Below are positions 1 through 8,789 of a stretch of DNA of 64,000 bases, piece by piece; the stretch's first letter is position 1; every line of letters starts with the position of its first letter. The stretch comes from UBA2040 sp041751955 (GTDB lineage: Bacteria > Bacteroidota > Bacteroidia > Flavobacteriales_D > Crocinitomicaceae). The translations under genes were made by a program, and so were the position numbers. The notes under the pieces were generated by a model, which saw only the letters and a list, made by a program, of their open reading frames with translations, had not been told where the DNA came from and searched no databases. The stretch is from contig JBGSIB010000047.1 of assembly GCA_041751955.1 (NCBI GenBank), positions 19,637-83,636 of the forward strand. Reading direction: 5' to 3'.

Positions 1-1
1 T

Positions 2-133
2 AAATTTTCTAGACGTAAACTAAGATTGGGTGTTTATGGCATATTATCGGATAGCAATAAAATACAACCAACTACTCATTTCAAAGTTTCTTTTGCTCTT
101 CTTGATTTGAGGGATATGCAATTTAATTTTTAA
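2..133 (+). CDS. C-terminal end of an unknown, possibly outer-membrane protein (partial)
   Basis: An open frame runs in from the left edge and stops at TAA 131-133, giving 43 residues with no internal stop. The residues look like coding sequence, with alternating polar and hydrophobic positions, and the end (Met-Gln-Phe-Asn-Phe) has the terminal phenylalanine typical of outer-membrane beta-barrels. The family cannot be recognised from this piece. About 125 bases without a gene follow before the next start. A chance open frame of this length is possible in AT-rich DNA, so confidence is moderate. Confidence 0.45.
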   Translation, partial: KFSRRKLRLGVYGILSDSNKIQPTTHFKVSFALLDLRDMQFNF

Positions 134-257
134 AACCTGCCTTCCAACAATTTTTTAGCGAAATGCCTTCCTAATCGACCATTAATTCGTCTATAGGTTA
201 CAAATCCATTTTATGGTTGAATGGAAATGACTTATTTTTACCACAAGTAACAAATTG

Positions 258-2168
258 ATGAGACTCTTTAAATCGTTTTGCAGTATAATACTATTGACTT
301 TTTGCGCCGGATTTTCCGATGCGCAGTTGGTAACTGATAATACGTATACTCCTCAACAATTGGTGACTAATTTTTTAATCGGTTCAGGGGTCACGGCCTC
401 CAACATTGTTTTTACTGGAAACGCTCAAGCAATTGGCTATTTTAACGGAGCAAATTGCAACATTGGTCTTAATTCTGGGCTAATTCTTACTACCGGAACC
501 GTTTTAAATCAGCCGGTTGGGTCAGGTCCGCAAGGTCCAAATGACTCTCCTTCGGCAGGCATGGATAATGGGGCAGCTGGCGACCCCCTTTTAGCGGCCG
601 TTGCTTCCAACGTTTCCTTTAACGCGGCCAGACTGGAATTTGATTTTGTCCCACAAAGTGACACAATCAAATTCAATTACGTTTTTGGCTCAGAAGAATA
701 TTTGGAATATGTGGGTGGGGGTGTAAACGATGCCTTCGGATTTTTTGTTTCTGGGCCAAATCCAGTCGGCGGAACATACACCAATGAAAATATCGCATTG
801 GTTCCTGGAACATCTACGCCGATAACGATTGATAATGTGAATGATGCGAGCTATCCAGCTTATTACATTGATAACGGTGACGGTTTTAGTGCGCCTCAGA
901 ATGGTTCGAATACCTATGTTCAATACGATGGATTCACGACTACCCTTACAGCAAGGGCTGCCGTTGTCTGCGGCCAGTCTTATCATATCATTATTGTCAT
1001 TTCCGATATGGGTGACGGTGTTTACGATTCGGGTGTTTTCTTAGAAGAAGGATCTTTTAGTTCAAATGGAGTTGATGTTCAAATTGTCACTCAAACGGGT
1101 GATTCCACCATTATTGAAGGGTGCACCACAGCGGAACTGTTTTTTGTGCGACCATTGAATACCATTTCTGATTCTTTGCTTGTTAATGTAAGTATTACAG
1201 GAACAGCAGCGCCTGGGGTTGATTTTATTCCTTTTGCGACGCCCGTACTTTTTCTGCCAGGACAAGACAGTATTGCCATAACCTTGTCTTCTATTTTGGA
1301 TGCTAACAATGAGTCTCCAGAAAGTATTATCATCACGGCTTATAGCATAAATGCATGCGGTGATACAATTGTCACAACGGGCACAATTTGGATTGTAGAA
1401 CCTAAAGTAACGGCGACCGTCAATAGCATAAGCCTTCCTTGTCCAACAAACAATGGACTTTGGATGATTGCCACCCCAACCCTCGGATTCGGACCGTTTA
1501 ATTACGCCTGGTCCAATGGAGCAACGAACGACAGCATTTACATTCCACTGAACCCTTCGGGGATGACCAATTACACGGTTGTAGTAACGGATTTTTGTAA
1601 TGCAACCACTTCTATAACGGGAACGGTCAATATTGGTGTTTTCGACGCCGCGCAGTTCACAGCCAACCCCATTAGTGGGCCTATCCCCTTGCCTGTAATC
1701 TTCACGAACACCAGCACCACTGGAGACCAATTCAATTGGGTTTTTGGTGATGGAAATACGGACCAAACAGCTACCGTTTCGACGGTGAGCAACACCTACA
1801 TCAACGAAGGAAACTATCTTGTAGTGCTGACGGTAACGGATAATCAAGGTTGTATAGACACCGCTTCTGTGCTTATCAATGCCTTTGCTTTTCCAAGTCT
1901 GGAGGCCCCGAATGTTTTCTCACCCAACGGAGACAATATTAATGAGTTTTTTAGCTTTTTTAATGTTGTCAATGTGGCCAAATTTGAGTGTCAAATTTTC
2001 AATCGTTGGGGCAACATTATGCATGAAATGAACGCTTTGACAGATGAATGGAACGGCCGAATCAACGGTGAACTGGCGGCAGATGGTGTTTATTTTTATA
2101 CCTACAAAGCCTCATCTTTGGCTGGGCAAACCATAGAAGGTCATGGGTTTTTTCAAATAACCCGATAA
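258..2168 (+). CDS. Secreted choice-of-anchor L / PKD protein with gliding-motility-type C-terminal domain
   Basis: Predicted cell-surface or secreted protein exported by the type IX secretion system. After a signal peptide (hydrophobic to about residue 22) comes a choice-of-anchor L domain (about 25-270, including the GSEEYLEYV motif). A beta-sandwich region of uncertain type follows, then a PKD domain near 465-545 (FNWVFGDG core), then a C-terminal domain from about 553 beginning SPNGDNINE with the IFNRWGN motif, the hallmark of the gliding motility-associated C-terminal (CHU_C) family. The ATG at 258 is preferred over the in-frame TTG at 255. The ligand and function are unknown. It is flanked by an upstream gene tail and, 114 bases downstream, by kbl, which appears to have its own promoter. 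Confidence 0.9.
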   Translation: MRLFKSFCSIILLTFCAGFSDAQLVTDNTYTPQQLVTNFLIGSGVTASNIVFTGNAQAIGYFNGANCNIGLNSGLILTTGTVLNQPVGSGPQGPNDSPSAGMDNGAAGDPLLAAVASNVSFNAARLEFDFVPQSDTIKFNYVFGSEEYLEYVGGGVNDAFGFFVSGPNPVGGTYTNENIALVPGTSTPITIDNVNDASYPAYYIDNGDGFSAPQNGSNTYVQYDGFTTTLTARAAVVCGQSYHIIIVISDMGDGVYDSGVFLEEGSFSSNGVDVQIVTQTGDSTIIEGCTTAELFFVRPLNTISDSLLVNVSITGTAAPGVDFIPFATPVLFLPGQDSIAITLSSILDANNESPESIIITAYSINACGDTIVTTGTIWIVEPKVTATVNSISLPCPTNNGLWMIATPTLGFGPFNYAWSNGATNDSIYIPLNPSGMTNYTVVVTDFCNATTSITGTVNIGVFDAAQFTANPISGPIPLPVIFTNTSTTGDQFNWVFGDGNTDQTATVSTVSNTYINEGNYLVVLTVTDNQGCIDTASVLINAFAFPSLEAPNVFSPNGDNINEFFSFFNVVNVAKFECQIFNRWGNIMHEMNALTDEWNGRINGELAADGVYFYTYKASSLAGQTIEGHGFFQITR

Positions 2169-2230
2169 GTCCATTCATTCCATTCGGAAAAGGATACCTC
2201 AGTACTATTTGCATATTGGAATAAGCATAT

Positions 2231-2264
2231 TTTGCATAATTATCTCACCAAACAATTATCTTTG
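2231..2264 (+). promoter_or_regulatory. Bacteroidota-type promoter for kbl
   Basis: TTTG at 2231-2234 and TATCTTTG at 2257-2264 match the Bacteroidota -33 (TTTG) and -7 (TAnnTTTG) elements, separated by 22 bases. The kbl ATG lies 18 bases after the -7 element, giving a short leader. Seen by eye only; AT-rich DNA produces single-element matches easily, but here both boxes are present at a plausible spacing. Confidence 0.45.
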
Positions 2265-2282
2265 CTCAAACTCAGATAAATC

Positions 2283-3473
2283 ATGTACGGAAAAATAAAA
2301 GATCAACTTACGCAAGAACTTCAAGAGATTGAAGCAGGCGGTATTTTCAAACGCGAACGTATTATTACAACACCACAAGGAGCAAACGTACATGTGAGCA
2401 CTGGTGAAGATGTAGTGATCATGTGTGCCAATAATTATTTGGGTCTTTCTTCTAATCCAGAGGTTATTCAAGCTGCAAAGGACACCTTGGACTCGCATGG
2501 TTTTGGTATGTCATCCGTCCGTTTTATCTGTGGAACGCAAGACATTCATAAAGAATTGGAGTCGAAAATTGCCCAATTTTACGGAACGGAAGATACGATA
2601 TTGTATGCTGCAGCCTTTGACGCAAATGGGGGTGTTTTCGAACCTTTGTTTGGTGCGGATGACGCCATTATTTCTGATGAGTTGAACCATGCTTCGATAA
2701 TCGATGGAGTTCGTTTGTGTAAAGCGCATCGTTATCGATACAAACATTCCGATATGGCCGATTTGGAAGAGCAATTGAAGGCAGCTCAAGCACAACGGTT
2801 TAGAATAATTGTTACAGACGGCGTGTTTTCAATGGACGGAGATATTGCTAAAATGAATGAAATCTGTGATTTAGCGGACAAATATGATGCTTTGGTTATG
2901 ACGGATGAATGTCATTCTGCCGGATTTATTGGTAAAACAGGCCGTGGTGTCCCTGAGTATCACAATTGTTCGGACCGCGTTGATATTATCACGGGAACTT
3001 TAGGCAAAGCCTTAGGTGGTGCCATGGGAGGATACACAACAGGCAAAAAGGAGATTATTTCCATGTTGCGTCAACGTTCAAGACCTTATTTGTTTTCAAA
3101 TTCTTTGGCACCTAATATCGTCGGAGCCTCTATCAAAGTTTTTGATATTCTTTCCAATACCACTGAGCTAAGAGATAGATTGGAAGAGAATACGAAATAT
3201 TTCAAAAAAGCAATAATTGAAGCTGGATTTGACATAAAACCCGGAGATTCGCCAATTGTTCCGATCATGTTATACGATGCGGCTCTTTCTCAGAAATTTG
3301 CCGATATGCTTTTGCAAGAAGGTGTTTATGCCATTGGATTCTTTTTTCCTGTTGTCGCTAAAGGTGCTGCACGCATTCGAACACAAATATCTGCTGCGCA
3401 TTCCAAAGCTGATTTAGACAAAGCCATTGCTGCGTTTATTAAAGTGGGAAAAGAGCTAAAAGTTATCGCGTAA
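2283..3473 (+). CDS. kbl: 2-amino-3-ketobutyrate CoA ligase (glycine C-acetyltransferase)
   Basis: Cytosolic PLP enzyme of threonine degradation: converts 2-amino-3-ketobutyrate plus CoA to glycine and acetyl-CoA. The 396-residue length matches the family. The sequence follows the alpha-oxoamine synthase pattern throughout: CANNYLGL near 48-55, the DELNHASIIDG motif near 132-142, TDECHSAGF near 207-215, and TGTLGKALGG with the Schiff-base lysine at K242. No threonine dehydrogenase gene (tdh) is adjacent in this window. Its 3' end overlaps the convergent PHP-like gene by 11 bases. A related synthase such as KBL/BioF is the only realistic alternative, and KBL fits better over the whole length. 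Confidence 0.93.
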   Translation: MYGKIKDQLTQELQEIEAGGIFKRERIITTPQGANVHVSTGEDVVIMCANNYLGLSSNPEVIQAAKDTLDSHGFGMSSVRFICGTQDIHKELESKIAQFYGTEDTILYAAAFDANGGVFEPLFGADDAIISDELNHASIIDGVRLCKAHRYRYKHSDMADLEEQLKAAQAQRFRIIVTDGVFSMDGDIAKMNEICDLADKYDALVMTDECHSAGFIGKTGRGVPEYHNCSDRVDIITGTLGKALGGAMGGYTTGKKEIISMLRQRSRPYLFSNSLAPNIVGASIKVFDILSNTTELRDRLEENTKYFKKAIIEAGFDIKPGDSPIVPIMLYDAALSQKFADMLLQEGVYAIGFFFPVVAKGAARIRTQISAAHSKADLDKAIAAFIKVGKELKVIA

Positions 3474-4626
3474 ATTTTCTTTTGAAAAGTAGTATTGCGA
3501 AACCCAAAATTTCTAGGAGGAAAAAGCCAAGAGTCGTTCTTACGATAATAGTTTTGGGGTAATTTGTTTTTGGCAAAACTTTACTGGTCAAAGGCAAGTT
3601 TTTTCCATCCCAACGAATTATGGGGTTGAGAAAAATCCAGCTGTATTTGTTTTTGGCAACGATGCGTATGAAGTCGTCATTCGGCTTCATTTTGTAGACA
3701 AAATGTTTTCTGTCTTTTTGATAATCCATTAGTTCTGCTTCCCCTCCGTGTACATCAAAATGTTCGACATCCGTTTCAAATTCAACAATAAGGCTATCGT
3801 TCCTGATTTTACACGATTTTAAAAAATTAGTACATCGTCCATCAACAGATTTTATTCCGTAGTGCATTCCTTTTTTCATATTGGAAAGGATTGTGTCCAC
3901 GTTGCGGTGATCCGTATAAATTATATTCCAAATCTTAAAAGCTGCTTCATCTCGCAAATCATGCGTATCATCATTTGAAATGATCCAAGAAAGTCGACCG
4001 TTAGACAAAGCTTCATCATATTCTTCCATCGAAACACGAAAATAATTGAGTACTTCGGTGAAATCGTAATGCACCAATTTCTGCATGTCTTCTGAAGAGC
4101 GTCCGCTTAATTTTGGATGTGCAATGGCCACCATATCTCCATTTGCTTTGAGTCTTTCAATAATTTTTTGCTGCTGAGAAGTAGATTGCAACAAGGGGAA
4201 ATCAAGATAACTTACTTGTTTGGAATTGATAGCTAAACAATGGAATTTAAAAAGATTATAACCATGCTCATATACCGGAACGTACAAATCCGTCTTGTCT
4301 TGTGCATAATTACTGATACTATGATAGTTAGAAATTCCAGCAATGTCATAGCCTTCATTACTATAACCTTTATACATTTGTTCATCTGTGTTGTGCCCGT
4401 TAGTGAGTTTCCCCCAAGCAATTCCATGTGCGTGAAAATTAGCGCGAATAGTTAAATCACCACATCTTTCATAAGGATTGTACCAATGATTGCCGGAAAA
4501 AGGTTTCGAAGGAGGGAAATCATATACACTTGAAGTAGAATACAAAAATACAAGCGCAAATAAAATCGTCAAAAAGAAAAATCCTAGGCATTGGATAAGG
4601 TAGAATTTTATTTTTCGCAATCTCAA
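3463..4626 (-). CDS. Membrane-anchored PHP-like metal-dependent phosphoesterase
   Basis: A 387-residue protein with an N-terminal transmembrane helix (about 8-30) and a probable second one near the C-terminus (about 360-380). The soluble part resembles PHP-superfamily hydrolases: an N-terminal FHAHG with HNTDEQ shortly after, GISNYHSIS, a mid-region IAHPKLSGRSSED, and SNDDTHD, which together could supply a His/Asp metal site. The substrate is unknown. The frame opens with TTG at 4626 after an upstream TAG and has no ATG until about residue 80, so the start is uncertain. It is convergent with kbl, overlapping by 11 bases. Confidence 0.7.
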   Translation of the reverse strand: MRLRKIKFYLIQCLGFFFLTILFALVFLYSTSSVYDFPPSKPFSGNHWYNPYERCGDLTIRANFHAHGIAWGKLTNGHNTDEQMYKGYSNEGYDIAGISNYHSISNYAQDKTDLYVPVYEHGYNLFKFHCLAINSKQVSYLDFPLLQSTSQQQKIIERLKANGDMVAIAHPKLSGRSSEDMQKLVHYDFTEVLNYFRVSMEEYDEALSNGRLSWIISNDDTHDLRDEAAFKIWNIIYTDHRNVDTILSNMKKGMHYGIKSVDGRCTNFLKSCKIRNDSLIVEFETDVEHFDVHGGEAELMDYQKDRKHFVYKMKPNDDFIRIVAKNKYSWIFLNPIIRWDGKNLPLTSKVLPKTNYPKTIIVRTTLGFFLLEILGFAILLFKRKFTR

Positions 4627-4779
4627 ATTTTTGATGTTTTTAATATTCAGCTAAGATGCGAAAATAATGATTCGTTTGAAACAAAGAAAAATGACTTTGT
4701 ATGTTATACTCTGTTATTTACCCTATTAGTCTTTTTTAGGACTAGACAAGAAGATAATTGACTATTTTTGATATGAATT

Positions 4780-5079
4780 ATGAAAAAGGCGAGTCATCTA
4801 TTTTTATTACTTTTCGTTGGTTTGTTGGCCATGTCGTCTTTTCAATTTTTTATGCTAGAAAATTCTGATTTAGATGACATTAGCTTAGTTGAAGAGGAAC
4901 AAGAAACCATTTCTTTTTCAGATGAAATTCAAGCCTTAAATTTTTATTCTCCCAGTTTTCAAATTTTTACAGAAGGATCTCTTGATTCTTTTAAAGGAAA
5001 AAATACAATAATCCACATCCATAAAGACTATCCACAAATTTTTATAGCTGTAGCTTATTCTCCTCCAGAATTGATTTAA
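4780..5079 (+). CDS. Small hypothetical exported protein
   Basis: A 99-residue protein that I do not recognise. It starts with two lysines and a strongly hydrophobic stretch (residues 7-25), consistent with a signal peptide or single membrane anchor, followed by an acidic segment rich in Asp and Glu (about 29-48) and a mixed C-terminal part. It ends 46 bases before the SulP transporter gene on the same strand, so the two could be cotranscribed. The coding call rests on a clean ATG start and a plausible signal sequence. Confidence 0.6.
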   Translation: MKKASHLFLLLFVGLLAMSSFQFFMLENSDLDDISLVEEEQETISFSDEIQALNFYSPSFQIFTEGSLDSFKGKNTIIHIHKDYPQIFIAVAYSPPELI

Positions 5080-5125
5080 AATAAAATTGAAATCACTCTT
5101 TTTATTTTAAGCATCAATTCATTTC

Positions 5126-6691
5126 ATGAAAACATTATTTTCCACGTGGAGACAGGATTTACCTGCCAGTTTCGTCGTTTTTTTTGTGGCATTGCCACTT
5201 TGTTTGGGTATCGGATTATCCTCAACTACAGTAGAAGGTATTGATGGTATGCCTAACATATTTGCTGGAATTATTGCTGGAATTATAGGTGGCGTCGTAG
5301 TTGGCTTCTTTAGTGGTTCACGCTTGGGGGTTTCAGGTCCAGCAGCAGGATTAATCACGATTGTATCAGCAGCTCTTTTAACCATGGGATCTTATGAATC
5401 CTTTTTAGTGGCGGTAGTACTTTCGGGAATAATTCAATTTGTCGCTGGATTTTTGGGCGCAGGAGTGATTGGTAATTACTTCCCTACTTCAGTGATTAAA
5501 GGCATGTTGGCAGGCATTGGTATAACGCTGATTTTAAAAGAAATACCGCATGCTTTTGGCTATGACAAGGATTTCTTTGGGGATGAAGATTTTTTCCAGC
5601 AAGATGGGCACAACACCTTCTCTGAATTAATGTATGCTCTCGACGCTTTTGAATTAGGAGCGATAATTATTTCCATACTCTCACTGGCTCTCCTCATTGG
5701 TTTTGAAAAACCATTTCTGAAACGATTTGCTATGTTTAAAATATTGCCTGGTTCGCTTTTTGTAGTCCTTTTGGGAATTGGATTGAACACACTCTTTCAA
5801 CAAATTGCACCAAATTTATATTTGAACGAAAAGCACCTTGTTGCCTTGCCCGTAGCAACGGATGTGAAAGAGTTTTTTACCTTTTTTAAAACTCCCGATT
5901 TCTCTGCATTGCTGAATCCACAGGTATATATGATTGCTTTGACCTTAGCTTTGGTGGGGAGTTTGGAAACTTTACTGAGCGTGGAAGCAACGGACAAACT
6001 GGATGAAGACCATTATATCACCCCAACAAATAAAGAATTGCGTGCACAAGGAATTGGAAATGTAGTTTCGGGATTGATCGGTGGATTGCCCATTACACAA
6101 GTCATTGTGCGGAGTTCAGCAAATATCAATTCTGGTGCTAAATCGAAACTTTCGGCCATCCTTCATGGATTTTTCCTTTTAATCTTAGCGGCTTTGATTC
6201 CTCAATTGTTGAATAAAATTCCACTTGCTTCGTTAGCAGCGATCCTTTTCATGGTTGGTTACAAATTGGCGAATATTGCACTTTTTAAAAAGAAATATTC
6301 TTTGGGAATGGAACAATTTCTGCCTTTTATCGTGACAGTTGTCGGTATTTTGTTCACGAATTTATTGGCAGGAATTGGGATGGGAATGGCAGTTGCCATA
6401 TTCTTTATCTTAAAAAGAAATTTTCATAACGATTTTAAAACTGTTGTAGAGGGAGATACCAAAACCCTTGTATTAGCGGAAGAAGTTAGTTTCCTAAATA
6501 AAGGTGGCATCATGCAAGAACTAAGCAATATCAAAGCAAATACTTTGTTGAGAATTGACGGAACAAATTGTCGTTCAATTGATTATGACGTGCTGTCAGA
6601 ATTAAATGAATTCATTAACAGAACAGCCGTCGCAGAAAACATAAAAGTTGAACTTATAAAAATGCCTTTTGTAGAAAACTCAAAAAAATAG
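5126..6691 (+). CDS. SulP family anion transporter, probably bicarbonate or sulfate
   Basis: Inner-membrane anion permease of the SulP/SLC26 family, 521 residues, with about ten to twelve hydrophobic segments and characteristic stretches near the start (LPASFVVFFVALPLCLGIGL) and around SRLGVSGPAAGL. The C-terminal region after residue 430 looks like a shortened or divergent STAS domain. Five bases separate it from a beta-carbonic anhydrase gene, an arrangement known from SulP-type bicarbonate transporters. Bicarbonate is therefore a likelier substrate than sulfate, but this is inferred from context. Confidence 0.88.
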   Translation: MKTLFSTWRQDLPASFVVFFVALPLCLGIGLSSTTVEGIDGMPNIFAGIIAGIIGGVVVGFFSGSRLGVSGPAAGLITIVSAALLTMGSYESFLVAVVLSGIIQFVAGFLGAGVIGNYFPTSVIKGMLAGIGITLILKEIPHAFGYDKDFFGDEDFFQQDGHNTFSELMYALDAFELGAIIISILSLALLIGFEKPFLKRFAMFKILPGSLFVVLLGIGLNTLFQQIAPNLYLNEKHLVALPVATDVKEFFTFFKTPDFSALLNPQVYMIALTLALVGSLETLLSVEATDKLDEDHYITPTNKELRAQGIGNVVSGLIGGLPITQVIVRSSANINSGAKSKLSAILHGFFLLILAALIPQLLNKIPLASLAAILFMVGYKLANIALFKKKYSLGMEQFLPFIVTVVGILFTNLLAGIGMGMAVAIFFILKRNFHNDFKTVVEGDTKTLVLAEEVSFLNKGGIMQELSNIKANTLLRIDGTNCRSIDYDVLSELNEFINRTAVAENIKVELIKMPFVENSKK

Positions 6692-6696
6692 AAATT

Positions 6697-7332
6697 ATGT
6701 CAGAATATTATCAATCACTTTTAGACAACAATAAAGAATGGGTCGCAAAAAACTTAGAAAATGATCCTGATTTTTTCAATAAATTAGCTGATGGTCAGCA
6801 ACCACCGCTTTTGTGGATTGGCTGTGCCGACAGTCGTGTGCCCGCAAATGAAATCATTGGAGCACAGCCGGGAGAGGTTTTCGTACATAGAAATATTGCC
6901 AATATGGTACTGCATACGGACATGAATATGTTGAGTGTACTCGATTATGCAGTAAACGTGCTCAAAGTGAAACACGTTGTTGTTTGTGGACATTACGGTT
7001 GCGGAGGCGTGCAGGCGGCTATGGGAAATCAGCGTTTGGGTTTGATCGATAATTGGGTGCGACATATCAAAGATGTGTATCGTTTTCATAGCGAAGAATT
7101 GAACGAGATTGCTGATGAAAAGACGCGTTTCAACAGATTTGTAGAACTAAACGTGGTTGAACAAGTAATGGATTTGGCGAAAACTTCTATCATTCAAACA
7201 GCTTGGAGCAACCAACAGCCTCTTCAAATATACGGTTGGGTGTACGATATCAAAGACGGAATCATCAGAGATTTGGGTGTCAATTTTGAGAACAACTCTC
7301 AACTTTCAGAGGTATATCAATTGGATATTTGA
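6697..7332 (+). CDS. can: Beta-class carbonic anhydrase
   Basis: Interconverts CO2 and bicarbonate. The 211 residues show the full beta-class zinc site: C43, D45 and R47 in GCADSRVPANEIIG, and H99 and C102 in CGHYGCGGV. The length matches the E. coli Can-type enzymes. It is transcribed with the SulP transporter five bases upstream, which suggests that the pair loads and interconverts bicarbonate. A terminator-like hairpin follows 20 bases after the stop codon. Confidence 0.95.
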   Translation: MSEYYQSLLDNNKEWVAKNLENDPDFFNKLADGQQPPLLWIGCADSRVPANEIIGAQPGEVFVHRNIANMVLHTDMNMLSVLDYAVNVLKVKHVVVCGHYGCGGVQAAMGNQRLGLIDNWVRHIKDVYRFHSEELNEIADEKTRFNRFVELNVVEQVMDLAKTSIIQTAWSNQQPLQIYGWVYDIKDGIIRDLGVNFENNSQLSEVYQLDI

Positions 7333-7352
7333 TTGTTTTCGAAATGCTTTTG

Positions 7353-7384
7353 AAAAGTCATCTTTTGGGGTGGCTTTTTTTGTT
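7353..7384 (+). terminator. Terminator after the SulP/carbonic anhydrase operon
   Basis: AAAAGTCA (7353-7360) can pair with TGGCTTTT (7371-7378) as an 8-bp stem with one G-U pair and a 10-base loop. The stem runs into a T-tract ending near 7384. It lies 20 bases after the carbonic anhydrase stop, where an intrinsic terminator is expected. Confidence 0.6.
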
Positions 7385-7462
7385 TAATTTTCTTTGTGAA
7401 TGGTTGTTTAATTTTAAGGTGATACCCTTGTAAGCATTAATTTTCCTCAAAAGTACGGCCTA

Positions 7463-7516
7463 AACTTTTAGTCTTCTAAAATTCTCGAATTTTAAAATTT
7501 TCGAAGACTAAAAGTT
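7463..7516. repeat. Long near-perfect inverted repeat in the intergenic region
   Basis: The arms 7463-7476 (AACTTTTAGTCTTC) and 7503-7516 (GAAGACTAAAAGTT) are exact reverse complements over 14 bp. Pairing continues inward after one mismatch for six more bp (7478-7483 with 7496-7501), leaving a short loop. The hairpin lies between the carbonic anhydrase terminator and the AlkD-like start at 7561. It could be a palindromic repeat element, a transcriptional barrier or a regulatory hairpin in the alkD leader. Confidence 0.75.
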
Positions 7517-7560
7517 GTCGTTTGCTATCACATCATCTCTTTTTTCCTTACTTTTATTTC

Positions 7561-8226
7561 ATGATTGACGCAATAACTTCTTCCTTTCAAAAGCGCCAAA
7601 ATTCTGAGTTTGCTGAAAAAATGTCTGCCTATATGCGGGACAAATTTGAGTATTTTGGACTCATGGCCGACGAACGGAAAACGATTCAAAAAGAATTTTT
7701 TCCTCTTTTGAATATGTCCTTCGGTGAACATGAACGTTGGGAAATGGTCAGAGAATTTTGGGAAAAACCGCAGCGTGAATTCATCTATTTCACCATCGAT
7801 TGGATGAACACATTTAAACCGAAAACTTTTCAAAAAGAAGATATTCATCACATTCATTTTCTCATCACCAACCAATCATGGTGGGATAGTGTAGATAGTT
7901 TAGCTTCCAACCTTTTGTCGAAATACAACAAACAATTTCCCGAAATGCAGCAAAACTGGCTAGAGGATTGGCGCGAATCGAATAACTTTTGGCTCCGCCG
8001 CTCTTGCTTGATTTTTCAGTTGAAATATAAAAATGAAACAGATTTCGATTTACTTAAATCTTTAATAAAAGAAAATCTACATCACAAAGAATTTTTCATT
8101 CAAAAAGCAATTGGTTGGTCGCTTCGGCAATATGCTAAATTTCAACCTGAGCTTGTAAAAGAATTTGTAACATCAGAAAACATTAAAGGTCTCGCCAAAC
8201 GCGAAGCTTTAAAACACCTAAAATAA
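7561..8226 (+). CDS. DNA alkylation repair protein, AlkD-like
   Basis: A 221-residue all-helical protein of the AlkD/AlkC-type HEAT-repeat DNA glycosylase family, which removes alkylated bases from DNA. The family pattern includes the WWDSVDSLASN motif near residue 104-114 (catalytic Asp region), the DWRESNNFWLRRS stretch and the C-terminal FFIQKAIGWSLRQYAK helix. The ATG at 7561 is chosen over an in-frame TTG at 7522, because the extra 13 residues are not family-like. The stop codon is one base before the next ATG, so it forms an operon with the hexapeptide protein. Confidence 0.88.
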   Translation: MIDAITSSFQKRQNSEFAEKMSAYMRDKFEYFGLMADERKTIQKEFFPLLNMSFGEHERWEMVREFWEKPQREFIYFTIDWMNTFKPKTFQKEDIHHIHFLITNQSWWDSVDSLASNLLSKYNKQFPEMQQNWLEDWRESNNFWLRRSCLIFQLKYKNETDFDLLKSLIKENLHHKEFFIQKAIGWSLRQYAKFQPELVKEFVTSENIKGLAKREALKHLK

Positions 8227-8227
8227 A

Positions 8228-8743
8228 ATGGCTTTAATTAAAGAATGTAGAGGTTTCACACCTCAAAATGGAGACGATTGTTGGTTCGCTGAAAATGCAA
8301 CCATTGTTGGTGATGTGATCATGGGCGACCAATGTTCAGTCTGGTTCAATACGGTAATTCGCGGCGATGTCAATTCCATACGCATGGGAAACAAAGTCAA
8401 TGTCCAAGACGGAGCGGTGATTCATTGTACGTATGAAAAGACCAAAGTTAATCTGGGAAATAATGTTTCTATTGGACACAATGCGCTTATTCACGGTTGC
8501 ACAGTCGAAGACAATGTTTTGATTGGCATGGGAGCAATTGTGATGGACGATTGTTATATCGAATCGGGTTCCATTATTGCAGCTGGAGCGGTTCTTCTGG
8601 AAGGAACGCGCGTTGGCAAAGGTTCCATTTGGGCTGGGGTTCCCGCAAAAAAAGTCAAAGACATTTCACCTGAATTATTCGAAGGTGAAGTGATGCGCAT
8701 TGCCAACAATTATGTGAAATATTCCGGTTGGTTCAAGGATTGA
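8228..8743 (+). CDS. Gamma-carbonic-anhydrase-like hexapeptide-repeat protein
   Basis: A 171-residue left-handed beta-helix protein of the gamma-carbonic anhydrase/YrdA/PaaY family. Hexapeptide repeats run from about residue 20 to 140. The metal-site histidines are visible in AVIHC, in GHNALIHG (two histidines), and are preceded by the RGDVNSIRMG motif that holds the family's conserved Arg and Asp. Members bind metal, but many lack demonstrated carbonic anhydrase activity, so the reaction is not certain. It starts one base after the AlkD-like stop codon. Confidence 0.88.
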   Translation: MALIKECRGFTPQNGDDCWFAENATIVGDVIMGDQCSVWFNTVIRGDVNSIRMGNKVNVQDGAVIHCTYEKTKVNLGNNVSIGHNALIHGCTVEDNVLIGMGAIVMDDCYIESGSIIAAGAVLLEGTRVGKGSIWAGVPAKKVKDISPELFEGEVMRIANNYVKYSGWFKD

Positions 8744-8789
8744 AAATCTAAGGTTCATCTTTATTTCCGCATAGATTATTCTATATTTG

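Noticed and set aside
1062..1847. Long minus-strand frame inside the choice-of-anchor L gene
   Set aside because: It runs antisense to a clear protein with recognised domains, and its translation has no family features; a shadow of biased codon use.
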